Part shown: positions 22,592-33,884 of the stretch, piece by piece | Layout of the letters: the number at the start of each line of letters is the position of its first letter | How positions within the stretch are numbered: the stretch's first letter is position 1 | Assembly: GCA_963681505.1 (NCBI GenBank) | Contig: OY811990.1 | Span: 5,262,708 to 5,326,707 of the forward strand | Source of the DNA: Eunapius fragilis | Taxonomy: Eukaryota > Porifera > Demospongiae > Spongillida > Spongillidae | Direction: 5' to 3' | Length of the DNA stretch: 64,000 nucleotides | Made by a program: the position numbers and the translations under genes | The notes under the pieces: generated by a model | Databases searched by the model: none | What the model saw: only the letters and a program-made list of their open reading frames with translations | Told to the model about the DNA's origin: nothing

Positions 22592-22700
22592 AACAGTGTG
22601 TGTTTGAGTGTGCATGGAACAATGTGTGTTTGTGCGGACTATTTGTGGACTAAACAGTGTGCATGGACTGAACAGTGTGCATGTATGAAAACATTGAGGT
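21405..22700. repeat. Large inverted duplication of CA/TG-rich sequence with CACTGTTCAGT motifs
   Basis: The left arm (about 21405–21955, CA strand) and right arm (about 22170–22700, TG strand) are reverse complements over more than 400 bp, with small indels. Shared landmarks are CCGTTCAGTTCGGACACATA, CACTGTCTAGTA and CTGTTCGGTCCACATTCACA. They flank a separate palindrome at 21958–22150. Within each arm the unit CACTGTTCAGT(C/T) is spaced irregularly by CA runs. Confidence 0.85.
21958..22150. repeat. Palindromic element at the centre of the inverted duplication
   Basis: Arms of about 75 bp: GCAGCCACTAGG, then GGGACATGAGCATCCCATGA, then GAGATGTGGTGAC. The right arm is the near-perfect complement, ending CCTAGTGGCTGCCAAC. 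The loop is about 35 bp. Confidence 0.85.
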
Positions 22701-22818
22701 TTACTATACCATTATCGCACACTATTACTAGTACTTCTACATGGATAAATTTATTATAGTGCATATGGTCAGTGTGGCATACAGAGAGAGTATGCATGTA
22801 TGTGTAAACTGAACTGTG

Positions 22819-22824
22819 CATATG

Positions 22825-22861
<37 letters not shown>
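22819..22861 (+). repeat. (TG)n microsatellite
   Basis: A TG run preceded by TATGTGTGTGCG. Its flanks again include a CACAGTGTG motif. Confidence 0.9.
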
Positions 22862-22862
<1 letters not shown>

Positions 22863-23176
22863 GAATGCACAGTGTGTTTGTGTGAGAAGACTTTTACTAA
22901 TCATGTGTGTGTTAATTTGTATGATGTGAACAATTGTGTGTTACTGCAGACTGTGGTCTAAACAGTGTGCATATAACCATGAAAGAGCTCTATAGCCTAG
23001 CTGCATATTTACTGTGGGTTCTAGGCTAGCACCGCGAGACTATACGCGAGTGAGAAACTATACAGCTTGAATTATTCTTCATCTAGCATGTCGGCGGCAC
23101 CCACATTCATTTCATATGGGCGAGCTTGGCCAATGAACTTGACCTTCCTCCGACTCATAAATAACTTATAGCACAG

Positions 23177-23205
23177 ACGCGCGCGCACGCACACGCATAC
23201 ACGCG

Positions 23206-23273
<68 letters not shown>

Positions 23274-23325
23274 CACACACGCACGCACACACACACGCAC
23301 ACAGACGCACGCACACACACTCCAA
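23177..23325. repeat. (CA)n/(CG)n microsatellite
   Basis: About 150 bp of CA repeats with GCGCGC interruptions, which can form Z-DNA. Apparent cysteine/valine-rich frames here are artefacts. Confidence 0.95.
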
Positions 23326-24223
23326 TTGCGCGGTACATGAGTGGATAATGAATTAAATGTCGTGAATACGATTACCAAGACACCGATCGACCCGCGGCTT
23401 CTATTTAGCAAGCGCGCGTATTAGGCGAATACCTATACAACGTAATCATTCTTCATGAATACAGATTTCAGTTGTTAGGTAAAGCTTGATTTTTATTACC
23501 ATTAGCGCACGACACACAGTAAACAGGCACATCCCTTCTGCTAATGTAATGATAGCGATATCATTATTTGAGATGTCAACGTCGTGAAACGGTTAGCAGA
23601 CAGTACATGTGCCTCTATGAATTTTAGTAAGGATATATATTCCTACGGCGAATATATCATTAGTGAAACTGCATACGCTTAGAAAGCGAAGACAGCATAG
23701 ATAATGCATACTCGTTCGACCGGACATATAGTTTATATTTCGTACATTCTGAACCAGAGTACATATATTTGTCTAGCTTGGTTTAATTACATCATTAAAG
23801 GTAGCAAAGGATATGTAATATGCAAAAAGTACTATGCACACTAGCTTGCACCACTATAGTATTCTATTATAATAAATATAACAAAAGGGGGTGCATAGTA
23901 AATAAGCAGACGAGTCGCAAGATATTGCTTTGAATGTGCATGCAGAGCGTGATATTTTCGTGGAAGTGCATGAAAGAAAGACGGGGCGGCGTGATAAGTC
24001 TTAGAACCGTTACGTAAACGATCCAGAAGGTAGAAGTCTTACAAAAAGGCCCGGTGCCTTCAATCTTTCGTAGGTTAGTGGTAACTAGCTAGGGGTCTGT
24101 GGTAGAACAGAATCTATATAGTGGTCACTTAACACAATAAAGTTACATAACATGCATGACGTCATATACTAATAGCCTATCACACACTGCTGCATACATT
24201 TTTAAAATTAGTGGAACAGTGCA
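23326..24223. other. No feature recognised
   Basis: AT-rich sequence without a supported gene or repeat. Confidence 0.4.
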
Positions 24224-24473
24224 TGGGGTCGAGGCAGCGAAAATGGACCTAGCGCATATTATAAAAGTTTCCAGGAAGGAGCATCAAAGTCCACGCGTGC
24301 AATAAAAATGTACGCGTAATTAAAATTTCAGAACCTGTAACTCCATGACGGACAGACTCATTTCCAGTGCGTAAGAAAGAAGTTGTAGAGGACATAGGTG
24401 TCTCTCTGAATATGAAATAATTTGAAAGCTTGAAATAATATGCGCTAGGTCCCTTTTCGCTGCCTCGATCCCA
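24224..24473. repeat. 250-bp foldback element
   Basis: Termini are TGGGGTCGAGGCAGCG and CGCTGCCTCGATCCCA, with arms of about 38 bp continuing to GACCTAGCGCATA. A partial relative lies at about 4970–5000. Confidence 0.8.
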
Positions 24474-24784
24474 TATATTAAGTTATATATAAATTTAATC
24501 TAGTAATTACATGAAATTTTGTAATCCATGCCTGTCTGTGATCCTCGTTTGGGGGTGAGTGTGTATGCATAATTATCCAACTTTCAATCCTTAAATTCAG
24601 CAGCAATGTTACTACACAGAACCATGTACAAAGCATGTCACACATGACAATGCAAATGTACACCCACATGCGAGTTGATGCGACCTACTGCCTTAGAAAG
24701 TATATTGTGATAGTCACATTTATTCTTCTTTCATATAAATGGGCAAAAGCGATTTAATAGTTTCACTGGTCACATTAATTCATT

Positions 24785-25082
24785 ATTTATTTTAATTTTA
24801 TTTTTATTATTTACAATAAATAAAACTGACATGAAATACATTAATTAGATACACACAACAAAGTTAATCACATACTCTAGATAGAATGGCCCTGGAGTTG
24901 GCTCTGATCAGGGTCAAGTTCAAACTACCATTATGATAGATCTGGTTTGTTGTGATAGACGTAGGCTGCCCGGCCTAGTCAAATGACTAGTCTACCTGCA
25001 AGTCTAGAGAGACTAAGCTGAGCTTCAGGTCCCCAGCTCTACCACCAAAGGGATGCAAACCCAATTAACCTAACTCTCCACA
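24785..25082 (-). repeat. SINE-like repeat with A/T-rich tail
   Basis: Read on the minus strand it starts GGAGAGTTAGGTTAATTGGG, where TTAGGTTAATTGG resembles a tRNA-type A box, and ends in an (A)n/AATAAA-rich tail of about 50 bp. The B box is not convincing. A diverged relative may lie at 5770–6010. Confidence 0.3.
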
Positions 25083-25379
25083 TTTTGCATCATATTAAAT
25101 GTCACTTCAAAACCGAAAATGAGATAATATTATTTTATATGTATGTTGTGTGCAAATCAATCTTAACAACTGATTCGCGGTCCTGTGCGCGTGTTTGTTT
25201 CAAAAGCACAGTATTTAGTGTATCTGATCAACCACGTTAACGTTCTATAACTTAGTACTGCATAAGCAGTGGTCATTGTCCACACTTTGCGGACATGAAA
25301 CTCTTGATTTCCCGCAACATGTATAAAAATATATATTCTACCGGTGTCTATGGAGAGGGCTGGGTACCATAACGCATAC

Positions 25380-25600
25380 TAATGAGACTGAACACTGCAT
25401 GGCCACTGGTCAGGGTTGTGGTTCATACTGGTCAGGGTTGTGTTCATACTCAGGACAGCAATGGGGTTAATCCCTGGTCACTGGTCATGTGATATCTGGG
25501 TGGGGGCCAACAATGGGTTATATCACTGGCCTCGGGTCATGTACGATACCTGGGTGTGGTTCATACTCTAAGCAACAATGTATTAAATTCCTGGCCGCTG
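25380..25600 (+). repeat. Short diverged tandem repeat
   Basis: Several degenerate copies of a CTGGTCAGGGTTGTGGTTCA-like unit, with ACTGGTCA and GCAATGGGTTAA words between 25385 and 25630. Confidence 0.5.
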
Positions 25601-25739
25601 GTCAGGGGTGATGGGAAACAATGGGTTAAATGTTTGCAGTGATGTAGTCATTGAACAAATTTTGTCAGGTTACAAAGTTGACCCCAAAACCCAAAATTTG
25701 AATAATATTCGTATTCTAAACCACAATATGAAATGGATT

Positions 25740-26104
<365 letters not shown>

Positions 26105-26502
26105 GTCTCTCTATCATGACTGGTGTCCATCCCAGCTTGTTACCTTTTGGTACTGGTTTTTGATGCCAGTGCTATTCCTTGATAGAAATGCCTATTGTTT
26201 TGTAGCCCTTACCACTGATAAACAACCGTTGGTAATATACGTGTAAGGTATAGTACTCAGCAATCTGAAATGTACTCTCACAAACATCATGTGGCTTGTC
26301 TGCATAAAATGATCATAAAAACTGACTGAAGCTAATACAAAAAAATCTTGCTTGGCCAGTACATTAGCCAACCATGTATATGTGTATAATACATGCACTG
26401 CAATTAGTGTGTCAAGTGTCTTGATAATCGATTCACCCCCCAAGCCCCTAGATAGTTACTAGTAACTTACGAAAGATTGAAGGCACCGGGCCTTTTTGTA
26501 TG

Positions 26503-26742
26503 TCACGAAAAATTTGGTCCGGGGGGAAAATCGGTCCGGCCGGACCAATTTTGGCGACCAAAAGTGGTCCGGCCGGACCGAATATGACGCTAAAATTTGT
26601 CCGGTTAATCCAAAATTGGTCCGGACACTTAAATACCTCGTACACGCGGAGATTAGTCTTATTCTATGTGAAAATGGATTATTCAAGTGAAGAGGGAGAT
26701 GCCAAAAATGGGAACCTAGTAGAAGAAGCATATGAGTACTTG
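26503..26742 (+). promoter_or_regulatory. Duplicated promoter/first-exon module, copy B
   Basis: This is the same module as 17166–17412 in the opposite orientation: GTCACGAAAAATTTGGTCCG, two GGTCCGGCCGGACC-type palindromes, CACTTAAATACCTCG, then ATG at 26674. The 23-codon exon (MDYSSEEGDAKNGNLVEEAY…) ends in phase 0 at CTTG|GTAAGT. It differs from copy A at one residue (E for G). A palindromic element begins four bases after the exon end. No following exon is recognised. Confidence 0.55.
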
Positions 26743-26746
26743 GTAA

Positions 26747-26944
26747 GTGCACATCACTTTTTCACTAATAGGCAACAAGGTGGCAGTTTTGGATGATTCT
26801 CTTTTCCCGGAACATCCTACTATTCGTCACAAGTAGTGTGTACAATCTCACACTGCTTGTGACGAATAGTAGGATGTTCCGGGAAAAGAGAATCATCCAA
26901 AACTGCCACCTTGTTGCCTATTAGTGAAAAAGTGATGTGCATGA
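26747..26944. repeat. Near-perfect 198-bp palindrome (foldback element)
   Basis: Arms of about 87 bp are inverted almost without mismatch around a short loop (TAGTGTGTACAATCTCACAC). They start TGCACATCACTTTTTCACTA and end with its complement. Perfect arms suggest recent insertion. It lies immediately after the splice donor of module B. Confidence 0.9.
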
Positions 26945-26974
26945 GCTCAGAACAAACAGAACAAAACTTACCGG

Positions 26975-27180
26975 ATAGACCATGTAGTGTAGAGGCATTG
27001 TAGTGCCATTGCTGAAGAAATTGGTGATCTGAGTTTTCCACTGCACACGTAGGCGACATCTAGTACATCCAGTACAGATTTCAACTTTGCACATGAATTT
27101 ACAAGGGTAGGAAGAAGACCTAGCATGCTGCAAACACCAAAATGAATAGTTCTATTCTGGAGACTCAATGACCAGTTCAA
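26975..27180 (-). CDS. Possible exon of unknown protein
   Basis: An open minus-strand frame contains CKVEICTGCTRCRLRVQW and ends near a plausible donor (TATCCG|GTAAGTTTTG). The CxxCxxC cluster could be a zinc-binding piece. No start, partner exon or family was recognised, so this is only a candidate. Confidence 0.2.
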
Positions 27181-28398
27181 CTTCTGATCGATAGAGACAC
27201 AGTAGTTCTGTTAACGTTAATTGTTGTACCACAACCATGAAGTTGGAACTTGCATAGCACAAGTGAATTGTTTGGAGGCTCAAGTCCAGGCAGCAGGAAA
27301 AAGATTCAGATTCAAAAGGCTGAGATTGCATACAAGACATTCTAGGGATGGTACAATGCATTCCGATGTCACTGCTAACGGTATAGAAACAGGGAAGGCC
27401 AGCGGTGGCGGTACAGGTATAGAGCGGGAGTCAATGTTGGGGCGGTACAAAGATATTCAGAAACGGAGTAACAGAAACACTGACACTCGCGAGGAACAGA
27501 CACGATTAGACACCGTCCGACGCGCTCTTCATTCTTCTGATGCTGCCCCAATCTAAATATTCTTTTTCCCATCCCCCTTCAAAAAAATACTTGCCGTGAA
27601 CCAAACGCGTGGAGCAAATAAAAACACCTCAACAATAAAATATAACGAAAGAGCTACAAGCTAATGCCTTTTTTTACCACACTTATCTGCCCTGCTATGG
27701 CTAAACTGTCCCACAAGTTTTACATACCCAGTATGCTATAGGGATCGCTACGAGTGCGCGTTGGACAAAAAAACTACGTCTCGATAAAATATAACGTGTT
27801 TGTATGGTAGAAAAACGATCGTATACTTAAAAAACCAGCGGATGCCCAAGATACTGTCCCACAAAAAAAAAACCACATTCGATTTTGAAAAATTTCTTCC
27901 AACTTACAGCAGTATAAAATCACGCGTAAAACTTTAAATGCCCCTTTAAATGACAAAAAAATACCTTTCGTTACAGCGCACTCGATCGCAGCTGTGGAAA
28001 ATTTCGTTGTAGCTTGGTTACAACAAGCAAGCGAATTTGGAGTCATTTTCACACTTTTATACACATGCGATTAACAACATATCGGGTGGCACAGAAAAAA
28101 TTGCGAATATCTATGGCTCACGTGACACGTTGCCAATCCCTCTATATATGATCTCTGGTCAGTATGGCTTAGTATATCAGCGACTACTTGCGGATGCAGC
28201 TATTCCATGGCCGGTGAACTTACCTGGAATCCAAGTCCGCGGAATTAAGCTGCGCTGTCCTGGCAATTTGCAAGGTGCATTGGTAACAGTAAACGCCTAT
28301 TCAAAGCAGCTTTAATTGAAAGTGGTTTATGAAAAAAGAGGCAAACACCTATTCAGAAAAAGAAAGACAAACGTAAAATAGTAACTCTTAGCGACAGT
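27181..28398. other. No supported gene
   Basis: A plus frame at 27221–27556 (IERESMLGRYKDIQKRSNRN region, stop TAA) and another at 28037–28315 are open, but they have no recognisable domain, start context or splice partner. Confidence 0.3.
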
Positions 28399-28522
28399 TG
28401 TCTCGTTACCAGACCCAAATGTACGTAAATGTTATCGCTTGCAGTATAACACTACGTACACTGTACGTAGTGTTATACTTCAAGCGATAACACTTATGTA
28501 CATTTGGGTCTGGGAACGAGAC
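28399..28522. repeat. 124-bp palindromic element
   Basis: Arms of about 55 bp start GTCTCGTTACCAGACCCAAA and end TTTGGGTCTGGGAACGAGAC. The centre is ACTACGTACACTGTACGTAG. Confidence 0.85.
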
Positions 28523-29233
28523 TATAGCAACATAGTTCATAAACCCAAATTCCCACTCCCTGACCACACCCATGGACTCTTAGCAGTAGAGTTCTGCATT
28601 AACCCACATCCATTCACCCCCCTTAGCAGCAGAGTTCATCAACCCCTCAACTTCTCACTCACTGACCACACCATTAGTGGCCACTGGTCGTAATGTACCT
28701 ACTCCCATGATGCACGATTCTACATCAACTGCCTGAATCTATTTGTCCTCAGCCGTCTGTAACAGCAATGGTAGTGGTTCTGGAGAAAGGAAACCGACAG
28801 TGAAGACAATGTTGATTTTACCAATAATGGCATATTATTACATGCGTTACGTAACAATGAATTTAATTAAGCCGGAAAAAATTTATACCCAGGCCTTAAG
28901 TGCACTGATGAGTAATGATATAAACGGCAGGGCTACTTGCTCTTGCCAATTGATGCATTTATGATTGGTAGCAAAAATCAGATCGGTAGCAAAAAGTCAC
29001 CGTCCGCAGTCGAGGGTTAATAGAATGAGTAGTACAGAGGTAAAAAGGAATGACAAGGTGAGCAAGTCTGTGGTCCGTTTGCTGGGGGACTCGTACTAAA
29101 TTAGTTAGCTGGAATGGCCAACCGACTCTTTTTGTAAGTGAGCTACTTAAGTTAGTACTGTCTAAACCAAAGGGCAGAGCCTGCTAAGTAACAAAAGACA
29201 CCTTAGCTGAGGTTTAGCCTAAAGGTCTCTACA

Positions 29234-29408
29234 GAGGCAGATCCAGAAATTTGGGGGGGGGGGGGGGGGGGGGGGGGGGGAACCAGTTATGAAAGGTTAT
29301 AGTTAAATGAAAAATAGGTGTGGTTCAACGAAAGGGGGTGGGTGCGAAGCGAGAGGAAGCTTTGGTAGCTAGAACGCAGGCGCGGCGGAGGGTGTCCATA
29401 TTTCGTAA

Positions 29409-29441
<33 letters not shown>
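29234..29441. mobile_element. hAT-like MITE end with two poly-G tracts
   Basis: CAGAGGCAGATCCAG at 29234 resembles the CAGTGGCGGATCCAG terminus common in invertebrate hAT-type MITEs. G tracts of more than 20 residues lie at about 29256–29280 and 29410–29441. The opposite end is not clear. Confidence 0.35.
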
Positions 29442-29442
<1 letters not shown>

Positions 29443-29747
29443 GCAGTGGTCAAAAGGATCATTACATTCATGCACATACACAAAGTAACTGACTCTTCGC
29501 GTACTTAGCGACCATGCTTGCCACAAAACCTACATGCCTGTACAGCCATCACATGCAGTAACAATTAAAGCAACGCTATTGTGGTGGTTCACTCAAGTCC
29601 CATAGTACAGGCCGAAAACATGTAGAGGTTGCGTAGTAACCGTTTGCTAGAACAGGTGGTAAATAGCGAACAACTAGAGTAAACGCTTTGGTGCTTCAAT
29701 CGTCGTTTGGTGTAACCTCTTTTGTTAGTAAAATTGTTTTTCTCAAA

Positions 29748-29843
29748 ATGCCTTCACGTCAGGAAAAGAAACGAGCGAAACGACGTGCGAAATACCTTCA
29801 AGTTCGAGAAGATGTTTTAGAATCGGCACGCGGGCATCCTACA
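29748..29843 (+). pseudogene. N-terminal fragment of a basic transposon-type ORF
   Basis: ATG at 29748 opens MPSRQEKKRAKRRAKYLQ. This parallels MPSCNQKKRSKQRAEYLQ at 43637 on the minus strand. Similarity then ends and the frame runs into a MITE arm at 29868. Such lysine-rich leaders precede repeat arrays in mobile-element proteins. The function is unknown. Confidence 0.4.
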
Positions 29844-29867
29844 GCGATGCATACATTTTCCCTTCTG

Positions 29868-29952
29868 ATAAGACCTTTTTTTCCTTGCTTTTTACACCAC
29901 TAATTGCCTTCAAATACTATATACCACCAACTTTCTCATAGAGGTTTGTTAC
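29868..29952. mobile_element. Right arm of the CATTCTCTAACGAGA MITE family
   Basis: GCTTTTTACACCACTAATTGCC and ATATACCACCAACTTTCTC match the right arm of the 41047 and 45033 elements. Confidence 0.6.
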
Positions 29953-30058
29953 TCCTGCCTCCATGCTCATACAAGATGACCACAATGACAACCTTTTAAC
30001 ATTGGTGTTCGCTTACTGTGCACGACACAAAACATGTACATTCATCACAACTAGACCG
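29953..30058. repeat. Direct repeat, distal copy, beyond the YR retroelement
   Basis: About 105 bp, about 85–90% alike by eye to 30524–30627. It includes GACCACAATGACAACCTTTT and ends TCATCACAACTAGAC. The two copies flank about 465 bp downstream (minus strand) of the recombinase. Confidence 0.75.
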
Positions 30059-30523
30059 TACATACATCACAACTAGATACATCACAATCACAACTGTGGC
30101 ATGTGCATGTGTAAGTCTGTGGCAGGGGCCAAATGTGTGTGATTTAGAGGAGGTGGGCCCACACCTTCCTCAGGGGAAAAAACTCCAACTGCAGAAAAAA
30201 CCTCTATTGAGGAAAAAATCGTGCAGCAAAGAAAAGAATCTGCCATTTTTAAGTCCAGTGACTGCACTCCAGCTATCTGCATAGCCTTGGTTAAGGTAGC
30301 ACTCTGTGGCAATGGGAACAACACAACACCAGATATGGAAAACAAACAGAAAAAAAGCAAAGTGCACAATCGCTTAGACTGACCCTTAACTCTCTCATCC
30401 ATCATTTATACCCTCCACCACATGGCCCCACTTTGGGCACCACAATCTGACCAATCACCGGTCATCCTGCAACTTACACCCAGCAGGAGCTTAATTCATT
30501 CCATTCAACCGACAGAAATGGTA

Positions 30524-30627
30524 TCTCCTGCCTCTGTGCCCATGCAAGCTGACCACAATGACAACCTTTTAACATTGATGTTCGCCAGCTGTGCACGACA
30601 CAACACGTACATACATCACAACTAGAC
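30524..30627. repeat. Direct repeat, proximal copy, at the 3' end of the YR retroelement
   Basis: Partner of 29953–30058, in the same orientation. Paired direct repeats at the 3' end are expected for Ngaro-type elements (B1–A2–B2 arrangement). Confidence 0.75.
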
Positions 30628-30659
30628 AATGCAAAGAAAGGAGTGAATACTGCTAGTGG

Positions 30660-31640
30660 GTACAAACTGCTCACAAACCCAAGCGCTTGCTCACTTCTAA
30701 GCGCTTTTCTACTGCAACTTTTATGTTACCATCCTTAGCAGTCTCTGACTTCCAGCGACCATGTCACTTAAACAGTCTATCAGGGACTCCGGCATTAGTT
30801 GCCATAGTAGCACCACCAGCCCGGAGACTGTGCATACCAAACAGCTCAGGGACCCACCACAACTGGCCTATCTTTGCCAGCAATAATTCTCTGAGGCGCG
30901 TGTTGCTAATCCCCCCAGACTTACAAAGTTTCTCATCCTCTTTTGTATGCACAATACCCCTGAACACATCCTCACTATACTGCACTGTGAGTCTAGCCAT
31001 GTCAAAGTAACGAGTCATCATATTTACTGGGCAAGTTGGTGTGCCTGTGCGTGCAATAACCATTTCATCCCGGTCCCTGTACTGGTCAGTCTTACTGGAC
31101 TTTATACTAACCCGCATGCCCTCAGCATTAAAGGAAATGTCAGAGCACCGAAGATTTATTAACTCATCACAGTGCAGAAATCCTGCAAATGCCAACAAGC
31201 ACACGGCCAACAACCTCACTTCAGTAAGTGATGGTTCCATGCCTGTAGCCTCAACCATGGCCTGCAGCATCTCAACTGTCACAGGCTCCTTACGAATCTT
31301 AGACCTAACCACAATCCTTTTAATACCTGCAAGTGTGACCTGCACCAATAAGGATGCACCCACAGGGTTCAAACCGGCCATCTGGTGCAACCATGACATG
31401 GCACTGCTTCCTCTGCTGCTGCCGCTGCCTTAGACTCTACTGACTCACTTAAGTGTTGCAGGTAGAGTGCCATGTGGACATCCTGTACAGGGAAACTAGG
31501 TACTATCTGTCCAGGTCTTCCATCTTCGGTAAGCACCCAGATACTTCTTGGTAGTGCTGTCAGCTCGGCTCCTTAAGACTGGCTGGCAGAGCTGCCACCA
31601 GGCGACGCAGCTCTGGGTCCTCTAAGTTGGTCAGTAGAGG
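30660..31640 (-). pseudogene. Tyrosine recombinase of the YR retroelement, catalytically dead
   Basis: The N-terminal core-binding region (STTKKYLGAYRRWKTW near 31555; VQDVHMALYLQHLSES near 31470) is frameshifted. The catalytic domain (31399–30764) is open for 211 codons and contains HSLRAGGATMA, the HxxR box. The usual arginine of the FLRxxEL box is histidine (FLHCDEL). The frame then meets a TGA stop in place of the arginine before HGRW. The following DGNIK has asparagine where the nucleophilic tyrosine is expected. Three key losses make it inactive. Confidence 0.85.
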
Positions 31641-31734
31641 CCACACCCCTGAGGTCCAGATATCTGCAGGGAAGAATTTTCTGCATTAAATAGGGAACAC
31701 CCAATAACATACAAAGCATGTAATAACATAACAG

Positions 31735-31890
31735 TGGCTGACACCATACCAGCCCAGTGGCTGAAACATAAGCTGAAACCATACCAGCCCAGTGGCTGAA
31801 ACCGTACCAGCCCAGTGGCTGATACCATACCAGCCCAGCGGCTGAAACCGTACCAGCCCAGTGGCTGATGCCATACTAGCCCAGTGGCCC
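31735..31890. repeat. 23–24-bp tandem repeat inside the retroelement
   Basis: About seven copies of a unit like ACCAGCCCAGTGGCTGAAAC between the RNase H and recombinase parts. Confidence 0.85.
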
Positions 31891-31906
31891 ATACAAGTGG
31901 TCTGTC

Positions 31907-32728
31907 TCAAAATGCTATTTTCATAGCGAATACCGGTGTATTGGTTAGCACGCAAGCCCCAGATCTACCTGACATGAACACGTCCATACATGTCCCTAGC
32001 TCCATTGTTGCTATCACGAATGATGCATACCCACTCCCCGAGCAAACTAGGGGCCAGAAGGGGGCTGATGGCCAACACGGTATGATAATCATACCACGTG
32101 CTCTGCACTGCTGGGCATGGCGCAGGACCCTTACTATGAGGGAAGGGCAGTTATTATCCTCACCCCAGTCAACTGTAAATGCATCATTGCCTCTGTGTTA
32201 GGGCAAGCATACCGAGAGTTGAACCTGTGTAATTGTGTATTGTAATTGCTTGCAAACGTGTCTACAAAAAATGGTCCAAACTGCCCATTCAACCAATAGA
32301 ATACTTCTGGCGCCGTCATAGTCCACAATTCGACTAATGCAATCTGCTATTGTATTCTCCTCTCGAGGAACCCACTCTGGCTCCAACTTAATCTGATGTT
32401 CCACACACATATTAAAAACTTTCAACACTTCTTCGTGCAATTGTGGCTTCCTACTACCCACCTTCAAAATATGGACTATATTTAGATTGTCAGTAAACCA
32501 ATGCACTCTTTTGCCAGAAAGCTTTAGTACCATTGACTTTAACACACGGCTTACTGCAACTAGCTCTCTCCATGTGGAGCTCTGTTTAGCCTCCTCGGCA
32601 GTCCAACTACCATTGGCTATAACATGCTCCACTATGTATCCACCATACCCGACATTGCTAGCATCTGAATACACTACCCTCACTGCTGAAGGCTTGTACC
32701 TTATGGGCTGCCCATTATAGCTGACCAA
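31907..32728 (-). pseudogene. RNase H domain and following tether of the YR retroelement
   Basis: VVYSDASNVGYGGYIV, SSTWRELVAVSRVL, VHWFTDNLNIVHIL and ENTIADCISRI give the D-E-D-D residues of RNase H, all present. The frame shifts near 32320 to continue as FVDTFASNYNTQLHRFNSR and again near 32150–32200 to the segment IIIPCWPSAPFWPLV, both typical of DIRS-type pol downstream of RNase H. Two stops (TAG, TAA) lie between this domain and the reverse transcriptase in the same frame. Confidence 0.85.
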
Positions 32729-32752
32729 TGATTAACACAACTTCCCTCGTAC

Positions 32753-33544
32753 CTAGTCGGTCACGTGCACCGTGTCACACCAGCTCATGTGACCTTCAAG
32801 TGCAACATACATGCATCTAGTCATCAGTGTAGCAACAGGACCTAATGCCAAGCTGATAGACAAAATTTTTCCAATGAGAGAGGCCAGTGACCTGGCACTG
32901 ATAACTGCCAGCTTACATGTTGCCTGCAGAATTGACTGCAGCTTTGCTAGTTTTGCATCTGGTACTAACACACAGCCCTGTTGGAGATCAATGATAAACC
33001 CCAACCATGCTATGACTGGGGATGGCACCCAGACAGATTTTTCCTCATTAGCTAGCAAACCTGCCTTTACTAGGGTTTCCTGTACAAGATGGCTAGCTTC
33101 ATTTGCTTCCTTCTCACCATGCACTGCAAACACACCATCATCTAGATACAGCACCGCCTCTAAACCCCTACTTCTCCATACCCTGACCAATGGGCGTAAA
33201 AGCTTGGTGAACACATATGGTGCCACTGCCAACCCAAATGGCAACACTGTAAACACGTAAAACCTGTTATTCCATTCTAGACCCAGGTACTTATAGTGTT
33301 GAGCAGCAATCTCCACATGATGGTAACCAGATTTAAGGTCAAAGGTAAACATGAGCTCACCTTGCTCAAACAACATCATGGCTACACACAAGTCCTCGTA
33401 TTTGAAACTCCTTTTCAAGAGAAACTTGTTTACATGCCTCATATTTACCACCAATCGTTTCTTGCCTGAACTGTTCTCCACTACTGATAATGGGCTACAA
33501 ACATATGGCTTTTCCTTTACTTCCATAATGTATTGACCTCCCAA
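32753..33544 (-). pseudogene. Reverse transcriptase of the YR retroelement
   Basis: 263 codons are open. Motifs in order are KPYVCSPLSVVENSSGKKRL, MFTFDLKSGYHHVEI, VLPFGLAVAPYVFTK and VLYLDDGVF, with all three catalytic aspartates present. It stops at TAG after HVTD, just before the RNase H part. The N terminus is cut at the foldback element at 33550. Confidence 0.9.
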
Positions 33545-33549
33545 GCAGA

Positions 33550-33671
33550 CCCAAGCCAGAGCGTCAAAGTGAAGCTATTCGATCGCGGTACGCGTAGTTA
33601 GTACAGAAGATTATAGAAACCATGCATATCGCGATCTAATAGTTTCACTTTGAAACCCTGGCTTGGGACCA
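33550..33671. repeat. Foldback element at the truncated end of the YR retroelement
   Basis: CCCAAGCCAG…AAAGTGAAGCTATTCGATCGCG is inverted as CGCGATCTAATAGTTTCACT…CTGGCTTGGG. Arms are about 40 bp. Confidence 0.8.
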
Positions 33672-33884
33672 AAGAAAAAGAATTATACTTTGGCAATTTC
33701 GGGCCAAGCTCTAAAGGACCTGTACAACAAGCATGCACTGTCAAATGTTAAACTGGCTGAACGTGAATAAATTTATTTTCTAAGCACCGCAGTAGGCAAA
33801 TGTACCCCCGAGAGGAGGTCCCGGTACACTAGACTGATGCTTCGGTAAAGATTAGGTGGTAATCCAATTATTCATGAACACTTG

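Larger units (their letters stand above)
30660..33545 (-). mobile_element. DIRS-order tyrosine-recombinase retrotransposon (Ngaro/DIRS-like), 5' truncated and decayed
   Basis: On the minus strand the order is reverse transcriptase (33544–32753), RNase H (32728 to about 31907) and tyrosine recombinase (about 31640–30660). This is the order of DIRS/Ngaro elements, which integrate with a recombinase instead of a DDE integrase. No gag and no 5' end are seen because a foldback element (33550–33671) abuts the start of the reverse transcriptase. Stops and frameshifts separate the domains. Confidence 0.85.
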
